This document shows, in pieces, positions 11,590-24,000 of a DNA stretch of 64,000 nucleotides. The notes below the pieces were generated by a model. The model saw nothing but the letters and a program-made list of their open reading frames with translations, ran no database searches and was not told the DNA's origin. Both the position numbers and the translations under genes were made by a program. Source of the DNA: Galbula dea (lineage: Eukaryota > Chordata > Aves > Piciformes > Galbulidae); NCBI GenBank assembly GCA_013399015.1, contig VWZX01000867.1:141903-205902 (forward strand), read 5' to 3'. Position 1 is the stretch's first letter, and each line of letters opens with the position of its first letter.

Positions 11590-13958
11590 CTGTTGAAACC
11601 GGACAAAATGTGTTTGTGAAACACATAGCATAGCAAAATCCATGAATTACAAACAAAACTACAAAACTACAAAAGTAGTAATTCAGCCATTAGTAGGATA
11701 CTTCCTTGGTAAAACTAGGGATGTAAACCATGAAATACTGCACTGTTCAAACCACTGAATAAAAATAAAGTCTAAATTCTGATTCTTGTTCATGTAAATC
11801 TGAAGAAGGATATGAAAGGATGCTGTACTGCCTTTCAGAATCTGCTGTGGGTACTTCCCTATTTCTACTGTTTTGGTAAATAGCAAGCCCAATGAAATCC
11901 ATTCTCTGAGTCAGCTTCATTTCCAAAGATCAGAACACTTGGTCAGCAGTGAAAAATCATGCAATGTATCAACTACAGGTGCTGCTTGGGAAAGCTATAA
12001 GCAGTTAGACAGATTAATTATTTATAGGTGAGATGGCTTTGTGGAAAAGGTGGAATACTAGAGTGCTCTCTCTCTCTCTTTAAAATCAGATTATGAGAAG
12101 AGTACATAATGTAGGGCCTCCTCTCCCAAAACAGCCACCAACTATAAGGCTGATTCAGGGTTACAGAGAACCCTGTGAGCTAAAGCTCACCACGAAAGAT
12201 GTCTCTGGTTCAGCTGTGTGGACACCACTGATACTCTGCAGTTCCAGAGCTTCCCACTCCCCCAGCAGCCTGTGCTGATAGGCACTGCCTCTCCTGCTCA
12301 GCCTGCATTTAGCCTGTGTTCGGCTAACCTATTTATTGTCTCTGTAATAGGTTTTTAATCAATTTTTCTTGGTCTAAGAAAACATGACTTTTCACTCATG
12401 CACTCTTCTATCTTCCTGAAGATTCTCAAGTAGTCTACAGAAATCAGCAATCTCACATAGTATTCAGTTTTTCAGAAGGATGCTTTTGCCTCAGATGACA
12501 CTCCCTCTATTTCCCTTATCCCACTGTACTTCTTTGTCCTGCAAGATATTCAAACGCATTCAGTAGTGGCTTTTCAACCAGCACCTAGAGAAAGTGATTC
12601 CTGTTTTTCTTGCTGCTCATTATATGGCATTTTTCTGCATTACAACTTCAGAAAAAAGTCATATTCTGAAAGTTTAATTTTCCTTCAGAAACCTGAGCAT
12701 TTACCAGACTCACATGCAAGGAGAGTCACAGAGTGAGAGAAAAGGAAGATTTTTAAACAGTTGTACCTACCTACTATTTTGATGCTACACTAAAACCATT
12801 GCCTGTCCCTGTTCTTTACTAAGTGATGGAAGTACTACTGAAAACAGGTGCCTACATATTCTCCATCATATCATCTTTGAGCTGAGCTAACACTGACTAA
12901 ACTACATGGCTTTAAAATATGGATGCCATTTTTATCCCCCGCTTCTACTAGTGCAGCTACAGCAGATACACACAATTTCCAGGATAACACTAGGAGACTC
13001 AATAAACCAAACCAAATTAAAATAGATGTGGACAAGGCTAGATAGTAAATCCACTAAACGGTCATTGTCAGTCTTTTGATTTTGCTTGTATGTTCAGCCA
13101 GGCAGCACGAAAGGCATGCCCAAAAAACTACATAGGCAGAAAATGTTGATAAGACTATTAGTCGGACAACTTTGTTTTTCTTTTTGTTCATTCTTCAATG
13201 TTACTACACTTCTGGTATTATTTTGGGGCTTGCTTTTATTTAAATTTGATCTACATACACTCCAGTCATGTCCTTTTTGCTTTTTTCCCACAACAAAGTG
13301 AAATATATTTATTAGCCAAGCCCTGGTTAGAACCTATAGTAAACTGAATTGCTTGAAATGGCAGAATACTATCCTGCCATTTCCCAGAAAAATAAAAAAG
13401 ACCACAAAACCAAAGAAGGACCACTCTTCAGGATACAAAATTTTGTCTTCTTCAATAGCAATATGATATACTGATGTGGGTACCACCACACGATACAGCA
13501 CCATGGTACCAATGCTTGAAATTTGGAAAAAGCCTGTCCATGCCTAAGAGACCTTCTGAACAACTTACTAATTCATATGCCATCTCTATCCTAACACCTT
13601 ACCATCTTCATTTTGCTGGTAAGAATAAAAAGACTCAAGTTACTTTGCTACAGTAACTTGATCACCCGCTTCCCTGAATAATGGTGAGTAGGGGGTGAAA
13701 CAGAGTTGCACAGAATCACAGAATCATAGAATGTTAGGAGTTGGAAGGGACCTCCAAAGATCATCTAGTCCAACCCCCCTGCCACAGCAGGATTCCTTTC
13801 TCATACTTGCACTATGTATGCTTCCATGTGTTAACAGTGTGCACTGTTACAGAAGACCTAGGCTTGAGATTTCCTCTGTGCTGTCCAAGAGCTAAGTATG
13901 CTTTACCTATATTTTGCATAAGATAATACCATAAATATTTAAATCTTTTAATACTCAC
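11590..13958 (-). other. PIK3R1: PIK3R1 intron between iSH2 end and cSH2
   Basis: 2.4-kb intron. It contains a short CT repeat (about 12066-12080) and a CR1 3'-end fragment (13709-13792). No other recognisable feature. Confidence 0.9.
13709..13792 (-). mobile_element. CR1 LINE 3'-end fragment
   Basis: On the minus strand it reads CCTGCTGTGGCAGGGGGGTT, then the usual GATGATCTTTGGAGGTCCC segment, and ends in ATTCTATG and ATTCTGTG octamers. This is a 5'-truncated copy of about 85 bp holding only the CR1 3' terminus. It begins at the same internal point as the CR1 tail of the 5S chimera at 62160, so it may be a truncated relative of that element. Confidence 0.88.
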
Positions 13959-14027
13959 TCTTCTGTATTTTCATTTCCCAGCCATTCATTTAGCTTCTTT
14001 TGCCGAACACCTTTCTGAGTCAGCCAC
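13959..14027 (-). CDS. PIK3R1: PIK3R1 exon: end of iSH2 coiled coil
   Basis: A short 69-nt exon (about residues 582-604). It encodes WLTQKGVRQKKLNEWLGNENTE, the distal end of the second iSH2 helix and the start of the linker to cSH2. The segment is identical to the mammalian sequence as far as I recall it. The acceptor is TCCAG and the donor GTGAGT. It starts in phase 2 and ends with two bases of an aspartate codon finished by the next exon. Confidence 0.97.
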
Positions 14028-14133
14028 CTGGACAATAATTGAAAATTAATTTCAGTTTTAGTCACAGAAGTTGGATACCAATTAAAATAAAACTTAAAAA
14101 AAGAGGAATATTTAAATTCATAATGATACTCAC

Positions 14134-14310
14134 ATCAAGTACTGATCTCTTGTCTTCCTCAGCTGTATGAGGTCTGGCTTAATGCTGTTCATACGCTTGT
14201 CTATCTCTCTATACTCAGCTGCTTGCTTCTTTAAATCCTCTTCTAATCTACGCCTGCTGTCCACAATTTCACTTATTCGAGATTTCAGTTTTTCGTAGTT
14301 GTGCATAATT
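14134..14310 (-). CDS. PIK3R1: PIK3R1 exon: iSH2 coiled coil, second helix
   Basis: A 177-nt exon (about residues 523-581). It starts IMHNYEKLKSRISEI and runs through RRRLEEDLKKQAAEYRE, KRMNSIKPDLIQLRKTRDQ and YL plus a split Met. This is the antiparallel coiled coil that grips the adaptor-binding and C2 domains of p110. The asparagine- and aspartate-bearing stretch around residue 560-567 (KRMNSIKPDL), which inhibits p110 and is a cancer hotspot in human PIK3R1, is unchanged. The acceptor is TTCAG and the donor GTGAGT. Confidence 0.98.
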
Positions 14311-14543
14311 CTGAATGGAACAAGATGGTAGGTTACACTCTGATGCAGTTTTATTCATAACATTATAATCTACTGTTAAGCAATGCAGACAGTTAAAATT
14401 TTCTAAATGCAGCTACGCATTTTGAAAGTTCACATCTATCCCATTTGAGGCTTTTTCGTTTACAACTGAATAACTTTACCCTTGCCATCTTCCTTTAGTT
14501 TTAGGCAAATCTATACTTGGAATTGTTTCTTTCTTCAAAATCA

Positions 14544-15756
<1,213 letters not shown>

Positions 15757-15882
15757 CTGAGATGTTCTTGTGTAGTCTTCATAGAGTCTGTCATATTCTC
15801 GGCTTTTCTCTTGGAACTGAGTATTATATTCATGTAATTTCTTACCCACTGCTTCAATGCTATCCTCTTTTACAACTTGATC
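15757..15882 (-). CDS. PIK3R1: PIK3R1 exon: start of iSH2 coiled coil
   Basis: A 126-nt exon in phase 0 at both ends (about residues 434-475). It encodes DQVVKEDSIEAVGKKLHEYN, then TQFQEKSREYDRLYEDYTRT and SQ. It is the first heptad-rich segment after nSH2. The acceptor is TTCCAG and the donor GTAAGC. Because both ends are in phase 0, skipping this exon would keep frame; the human exon that is skipped in APDS2 immunodeficiency encodes this same segment. Confidence 0.98.
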
Positions 15883-16336
15883 CTGGAATGATGAATAGAA
15901 GGAAAGATCTTCCATAAAGAAACAATTATATTACATAGATTTTCAGGATAAGAGTGCTTAAAAATGGCTGGATAGTTACATGGTAAATGTGACTCCTATT
16001 TCATCAGTATGGAGATATAACATGCAAATGAGAAATTAATGGCAAAAAGTAATTTTGCATTGCAAGTGTTCAGCTTTATACTGAAAATAATACCTTTCAT
16101 CATTAATAATTAGGTTATATACTAACATAAGTTTATATCTTAAGAACGTAGCTGCAGTATTTAAAGTTTTAATTATTTATATGCAAACTGTGGAGAAAAA
16201 ATATCCATTTCTATACCCACTTTACTTCTTCAAGTATTAACAGTGCTGGAGTTCTTAATAATAAATGACTTCCCCCCCCAGCCTGCAGTAATTTTTATGT
16301 ATTTAAGTGAAACACAAAAGAAATAGACTGAATTAC
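15883..16336 (-). other. PIK3R1: PIK3R1 intron between nSH2 and iSH2
   Basis: 454-nt AT-rich intron with standard splice sites and no internal feature seen. Confidence 0.9.
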
Positions 16337-16517
16337 CTGCTGGTACTTAGATACTGGATACAGTAATTTTACATCCAGTTTAGGATTATACTGGGCTAGA
16401 GATTCATTCCGGTAGTGGTTTATTAGCTCGACCACAGAGTTGAAAGTTAATGGGTCGGAGAAGCCATATTTTCCATCTCGATGAAAGATTTTGATTAATT
16501 TGTTATTTCCTCCCTTC
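16337..16517 (-). CDS. PIK3R1: PIK3R1 exon: C-terminal half of nSH2
   Basis: A 181-nt exon (about residues 373-433). It encodes KGGNNKLIKIFHRDGKYGFS, then the core of nSH2 to NHYRNESLAQYN and LLYPVSKYQQ. The KGGNNKLIK segment (human K379 region) contacts the helical domain of p110 and mediates inhibition. The single difference from human I notice is DPLTFNSVV versus DPLTFSSVV. The acceptor is TGCAG and the donor GTAATT. Confidence 0.98.
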
Positions 16518-16641
16518 CTGCAGATAAAGTTTGTTGAAGAATTAGGCATACTTCAAGTACTATTTCCTAAAGAACACTGTATTTTAAATGCAGTATTGCA
16601 TTTTACTGACAAGCGTTACAGACCTAATGTAACTAATCTTA

Positions 16642-17430
<789 letters not shown>

Positions 17431-17533
17431 CTTGAGATATCTCCCCAGTACCATTCAGCATCTTGTAATGACATGTTGTTATTCATGCCGTTGTTAGGTA
17501 CAGTATTAGGTTTCGGTGGCTTAGGAGGCAGTG
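17431..17533 (-). CDS. PIK3R1: PIK3R1 exon: second proline-rich segment and start of nSH2; common acceptor for p85, p55 and p50
   Basis: A 103-nt exon (about residues 306-339). It encodes LPPKPPKPNTVPNNGMNNNM followed by SLQDAEWYWGDIS. The proline-rich segment binds SH3 domains and WYWGDIS opens nSH2. The exon starts with CA, the last two bases of a codon. A preceding G therefore gives Ala (p85, p55) and a preceding A gives Thr (p50). All three upstream donors in the window end in the right phase for this acceptor, so it is the joining point of the three isoforms. Confidence 0.98.
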
Positions 17534-18929
17534 CTGCAGATGAAAAGGGGGAAAAAAGCAAGGGTGATTATAACCCACTGAAAAGCTGACCATATAGTTC
17601 TTGAAACTACACATTATTACACGAATGAGGGGGAAAAAAATAATAGTAACAAACCAGAGTTTTTCACCACTATCAGTCTTTAAAAGACATTAAAGGAATC
17701 AAGGTATTTTATTGAAAAAAATCTAATACTACAAGAAAGATGTAGTGTTTTAAAAAAGTACGTTACTCTTGCAATAATATATTTTAAGCAAAATATAACA
17801 CCATACTCATCTCCCTCCACTGTGAAGAAAGCACTTGGGGAAAAAAAATCTGGAGTTTGCTTTTATGTTCTTCTGCTGTCTTCAGGTGAATACAAATCAC
17901 AAAATATGTAAAATTTCTCTTTTTTACCTCCTATATAATGGTCTCAGAGGAAAGTTGGTGCTTCCTCACCTAGCAGCTGAATGATAAAAGATGCAAAGCC
18001 ACAGCAGTACTGCATATATTTTTAGAAGAAGAATTGGGGTTTTGTGATCCTCAGTGTTCTGTGTGATGATTTGCCAAAAAACCCCCCCTCACTTCAAGAA
18101 ACCCACCTGTGACCCAATACCCCTCATGTTAATCTTAGCATTCAACAGAACAAATTGTGTTCCAAATGCCAGGACTGATTAAAAACCACATCCCCCTTTT
18201 CTCAATGTCAAAGCTGCATATGTATACCAGTCGGTGCCTGAGAAGATACTGCAGCACTCCTGACTTAGTAGCAGGGGGGACTACCTTGGAATCAGGATTA
18301 AAAATCATCCCAGCTCTTTTAGTTCTCCAGTAAGTACATCATTCCTTATGGACATCCCTGCCCTGCATATTATGACTGGCTACAAAAGACAACGCTTTTA
18401 AAGTTGCAATGAATATCAAAATAGCACAATATTTTTATATGATATGAAGAAATGATGTGACATCAGGTATTCAATTAATACTGCTAGATTTTAAAATCTT
18501 TTTCCTCAAATAATCCAAAACAATGATTTGCAATCACTACTTCTGGAAATAAAAGTGTTTCTGCAGCATCCCCTTTCAGTTATAGTGTGGAACAGAGATA
18601 ACAAAAGATAATAATAACAGAAATACAATCTTAAAAGAAATAATAGCACAGCTAGAACTACAACTTACAGAACAAAATCAAAACAGAAACAGGTCAATTC
18701 AGGAATAATTCAGTTAAGTAAGTATACAGGTATTTCTGCAAATTAAGATTCTAATTACAACAACCATGCACTAAACCACAATTTAATTCTAATTTATGAA
18801 AAAAAGGAAAAAGAAAAACTATTTGTATTAATGACAAAATAAAGAAATCCTACATATCTACTAAGAATTTTCAGCAGCTACTGTAAAGACCAAAAGGAAT
18901 TGTCTTCCGTAATAAGACTGCAGTTTTAC

Positions 18930-19035
18930 CTGGTGGATCCATTTCTATGTAAAACATCAAGTCTGTGCCACAATTTATATCTGTCTTAGGATATTCTATA
19001 TCCAGTTCTTCCATATTCCAAACAGTGTTGTACAT
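18930..19035 (-). CDS. PIK3R1: PIK3R1 alternative first coding exon of the p55-alpha isoform
   Basis: ATG at 19035-19033 opens 35 codons, starting MYNTVWNMEELDIEYPKTDI and ending FYIEMDPP, then a split codon and donor GTAAAAC at 18929. This is the p55-alpha-specific N-terminus, only slightly changed from mammals (EELDIEYPK versus EDLDLEYAK). An in-frame TGA at 19062-19060 fixes this ATG as the first in frame. Spliced to 17533 it gives DPP-A-LPPKPPKP and a predicted 454-aa protein without SH3 or BH domains. That is the mammalian p55-alpha length. It implies an internal promoter upstream (19.1-20 kb), but I see no decisive promoter motif. Confidence 0.95.
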
Positions 19036-21064
19036 TTGTATGAGTTTCACTGAGTAAGCTCAGATACAAGAAAAGAGTCAGGCTCTCTTTGTAATGGTGT
19101 CTTGGAATTCATTTTAAAACCTGTAAGGGGCTGCACTGTAACCTATTACATCATAATCCTCGGCCAATCATGTCAAAATAATGTCACCAGACCACTCCTG
19201 TTTCATCATTTTGTTCTACATTCATCTTAAAACAATTTCAGTTTCAGAAAGAAATCTACATTTAGCAGAACTTGCAATGTAAACCTAGTGTTACAAACAA
19301 AAGGAGAGAGGGGGCTTTCCTTGCCTGTGTGCCTCACTCATTTTCCTGACTTTGCAGCATGGTACAGTCCAATCCTGGCAGGATGACAAAAGGCTGATAT
19401 GCTGCAGCACGTAGCTCTTACACACAAGCGCACACAATACATGCATGCTCACACAGACAGGGCAGCTCCCTTTAGAAGTACGTTGATCACATCTCAGTTG
19501 CACTCTCCTGCTTGGACGTCTGAAGCTTACCGTTCAAAAAGCTTTAAAATGCTGGATCTACTGTGCATATTAAAGATCAGGAGAGAAAAGAGCACGACTC
19601 TATGTATACATTGCACACTCATTTTGCACATACAGAGACGTGGAGCCATATATACAGCCACATAATGAAAGATGGATGACGTTTATTAAACTGTGCAGAT
19701 TTCTATTATTTTCATGGACACACAGGTCTGATCTATTTGATATTATTATACAAAATGTGCTTACTGCAGAGATGTCTTCCCTCCCTTATCATTTCTGTAA
19801 TAAAATATAATTCCAATCTATACAGATTAACTTATTTTGAAATTGAACACCCAAATATTAATCTTACTTTCATATGACTTGTCTAAGCCATGGAAGAAAG
19901 TCAAAACTGAGCAAGATCTTGAAAAGTGATTTTACTGAACATAAAGAGCCAGTCTGTCAGTGTACAAGATGATTTAATCTGCCTTTTCACACTGTTTCTC
20001 TACCCTGTTCTCACTGATACTTATCAAGTTAATTGTCTTTAAAAGCAAGAGTCTCTTGTCAGTGTCTCCTTTCTCACTTGACTTTATGTCATCAGAATTC
20101 TCCTGTCACGTAGAAATACTTCTTCTTAACTGCCCCCATCACTGACTGTAACTCTCTCAGATTTATTGGAAAAAACACATTGAGAATAGACTATTAATTC
20201 CAGTGCAGAATGCTATGTAAAGCAATATAATCCTTTATACTTGCTCTAATCTATAGGGGCAGAAAACCAGATACCAAAAATAACCACAACAAAGAGTAGC
20301 TGTAGCAACTATCTGTGCCTACATCATAAAAAATCCTGAAATGAATGAGAACGAAATGATAGAGCTGAAATGTGCTCTATCTCACAAATACTCATTAAAA
20401 AAAATTAACACAATTCATATCCTTCCCAAATATTTCACACGTATGTACCACCCTTCTGTGCTCCTCACCAGCAGGGAAAAAAAAACCCAAACCCAAAACT
20501 TGCTAGTTTGCTTTATATGTTAACAAGCTTTAACTCATGATGAAGTAGACTCTCCCTTCCGTGTTTAGGTAGACATGCTCCAAAGATTCTTTCCATTTCC
20601 AAAATGAAATGGGATACTTAAAATCGTCCCAGACATATCCCACCTGCTACCCAAACAGTTGAGTTGCCAAGGTTATTATTTAAATAAGTTATAAAGATTT
20701 CCTACAAAGACTACATTGCTGCACTTAGGTTTCATGTGGGATCAGTAAGATATTTTATTCTGTCAAATAAAGGCTTTCAGGAAAAATCACTTCTACAAGG
20801 TTTCACTACTGGCCAAATTTTAGACTGCCCACATGTGTATAATCATGTTAGTGCTCAGCTCAGACTAGCCTAGCTTGCAGGCAAGAAAAGACAAGGCAAA
20901 TAGGTGATTCCTCATTCCTTACATAAGCTGGAGAGGTACTGAGGTACCTGACTTTCATCCATTTATCTTAAGATCGTGAAAGCTCTACCCAGTAATCACT
21001 TAACAGTGAAGTACTTCCACGAGGCGATATAGAAAGCATACACAGAAATTCAAAATGCACTTAC

Positions 21065-21080
21065 TTTGTAAGTTATGCAT
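21065..21080 (-). CDS. PIK3R1: PIK3R1 alternative first coding exon of the p50-alpha isoform (five codons)
   Basis: ATG at 21080-21078 is followed by four codons, giving MHNLQ, plus one base of a split codon, then a strong donor GTAAGT at 21064. Joined to the exon at 17533 the split codon becomes Thr, giving MHNLQ-T-LPPKPPKP, the known p50-alpha N-terminus. The predicted protein is 424 aa, as in mammals. Only 16 nt are coding, so an ORF search cannot find it. It was identified from the isoform sequence and the matching splice phase. The exon must extend upstream (above 21080) as 5' UTR; its start is not visible. Confidence 0.92.
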
Positions 21081-24000
21081 CACAAATGCTCTCCTTTGTA
21101 ATACAGCCTGAAATATAATCCAATAACCTGAAAAATTAATTGGTTTCTTCTTACAAAAATCTTGCTAAAAAAAAAAACAAACCCAAAACTTCCTTTTGTT
21201 AGGAAGCGTCTCTGAAACAATGAAGGAAAAACAGTATTCTGAAAAAGAGCTTCTTCTGCTTTCCAATCGATGTTCCATAAAAATTCCTAAAAGAGCTGTA
21301 AAAAGCAGTGAGAAAATCCAAGCCTTCTCTCTTCTCCACTGCTTAAAGCTCTCTGCTGTGCAGAAGGTATCCACTTACTGTGGTTCATCATTAAAAAGTG
21401 AACCTGACTTTAGTACTGTGAAAAAAAAAAAAAAGGAAAAAAAAAGAAACCACCACCCTCAGTAGCTTGCACGTCCCTCTCAGATAAAGATCTCAGTTTC
21501 ATGATTAACTTGGACAGGTTCAAATATTTGCTGAGCCAGGGATTTCAGGTGGGGGAGGGGGGAGTCAGATTCAAAGTAAAAGTTGTCATCAGCTAACAAG
21601 TGGCCTGTGCAGGGCTAACTTTCTCATTTTAGCTAAGTAAATGAGAAGATCATTGTAAGAGGCCTTAAAATAGTCTCTGCCACTGGCTGCTGAGTGCAGT
21701 ATTAAAGTCGAGAAAAGCATTATGAACAGCCAAATACAGGAAGTGGCTAACTAACTTACTGCAGAAAAAAAAACAGAACCAAAATCTTCCTTTAAAAGAG
21801 CTGCATCTCTCAGAGCAGCCCTGTGCAAGCAAAATAGCCTGCTTGCAAGCACAAGTGTCGCCTCCTACACATTCATGCTGGATCACAAATACAAGGTGGT
21901 GCTTGAAGACCTTTAGCATGATGCTGGGAGGCAGTTTATCCATTTCCTATAAACTCAAAATAGCAGACAAAAACCACCTGTGCATATCCATGGTGTTTTC
22001 CAGTACATCAGGATTGTTCATTTCTTCGGCAAGTAGGCAGGAAAGGGGACTGTACAGGGAGGGAGCAGTTTGGGTAACGTATATTTTCCTTGCCTTACTG
22101 TTAGGTGGAGATTAGACTTGCTAAAGGAACAGAGCAGTAGCTGAAGAGCCTGCTCCCCTTTGCCTACAGAGGTTAACTCCTTTGTCAGATACACTTTTAC
22201 AAGGAAATAAATTCAAAGTGAAAGGAGAAGACCACAAGATTTAATTCAGAGAAAGAAGAGGATCGATATTTTCCTCCCACTTGTTGGAAAGAGTGAGAAC
22301 TTCTAGTAGCTGTGCTCCTTGACATCTTGTGCTTCTTATGGCAGTTAAATGGCATTGAAAAGTTTTCACCTCCCAAACACTCCACCCACCAAAATCTTCC
22401 TATGCTACAAAAAAACATTTGTACCTACTAATGAATTCTCAAATATCTGCAGTACATTTTTGATGTTTTATAGCTAACTGCTTAGCTCCACCTGTAACAA
22501 CCCCTTGCTTTTCTTGTTTTAACCTCTGCCTACTTGAAAAATTGACAGTTCTACATATAATTTAAAGCTGCAGTCACAAAAGCACAGCCTACTTGAAAAG
22601 GAGATGGTTACCTGCGTGTCTGAACTAATCCCACTTCTGACAGTAACCGATATGCCTATTTACTGCTAAAATTACACAAGACTTTGATAAGACTTCTTAG
22701 TTTATAGGGCCATAATACTGAAGCACACTCTCAAATGAAAAAAGACAATGCAAACCTGGTTCACTAAGTTGTTTATCATTTTAAAGCACAAAGACATAAA
22801 AGATATGGCTTTGTTCCCAAGTCCAATTTGTTGTGTTTTTTTTTTAATGGATTCCATTGCCTTTTGCAAAAAATGAGTTCCTAATCATCTTGCAGAAGAG
22901 AATCAAGTCAAGCATCTTGTCAAAAAAAGATACTGGCATGCAGACACCTGCATTTTCAGACAACTGGCCCTATCTTACTTTCAACTAAATTTAAATTTCA
23001 AAACCTTGAGTGGTGTCCAGTGAATCTACAGATTTGTACTTGCAGAAAGTCAGCAGCCTACTATTTTTTGCAGTCACACACACAGTGCTCTTCTACATAT
23101 AAACCTTTTTTTTTTTCCTCAAAAGTGATGTATAAAGCAGGAAGAGAACTGATCAGGTTTGACAGGCTTGCATGTGTGTGTTACACACACTTACATACAA
23201 ATGCACACACACACACATACCAATCTGTAAAAAAACCCAAATCTAGTAACGTCATACTTGCACTTTCGATTAGGTATTGAGAAACGTAATGCACTGACTA
23301 CTGTCCAAACCTAATCATTGTTGAGAATACAGCATTCCTAAGTATGGTGATTAACAAAGCATTCTGCTCCCTGTTAAGCCGGGTGCAACTGCCCGGTTTT
23401 CATTAGCTTAGAAAGGGAGCCCTCTGCTGGGCGATGCGTGGACAAGCAACATCCCTCCTGAGCAGCATCAGCTCTCCAAGGACAGACTGCACGCTCCAAA
23501 CCGTGATCTGACACTGCTGACAGCTCAGCCAAGTCTGTGACATGATGCAGGAAAAGTCCTGGCAAGCAACAACGTTCCTACATCCTTGCGTCCCCAAGAC
23601 ACTACCAACAGGACCGTGGGCTGAGCCTGACCACAGCAGCAGTCCATGGAAGCTTTGTGTCCAATTGCAAGAGGAATAGAATCAGCCTTCCTGCTCCCCT
23701 GCTGTGGCTGTAGTGTTACCATGCTCGCTAGTATTTTGTGTGGCTAAAAGCAAAGTGTCTACATCTTGGTGATGCTGCCAGGACTCTCAGCCCATCCACA
23801 GCAAGTGAGCAGTTACATCCAAGGCACTAACTCTTTGCTATGACCCTATGAGTAGTAAAACCAACCTCTTCATGTTTAAAACTGCATTATTTCACAGCTT
23901 CAGCCCCTATTTACAATGTTATTTAAAAGCATGAGAAACAGGCTAGACAGTCTAGACAAAGGAGCTTGAGTTAGTGCACAGGCCATTAGAAGCTTCAATT

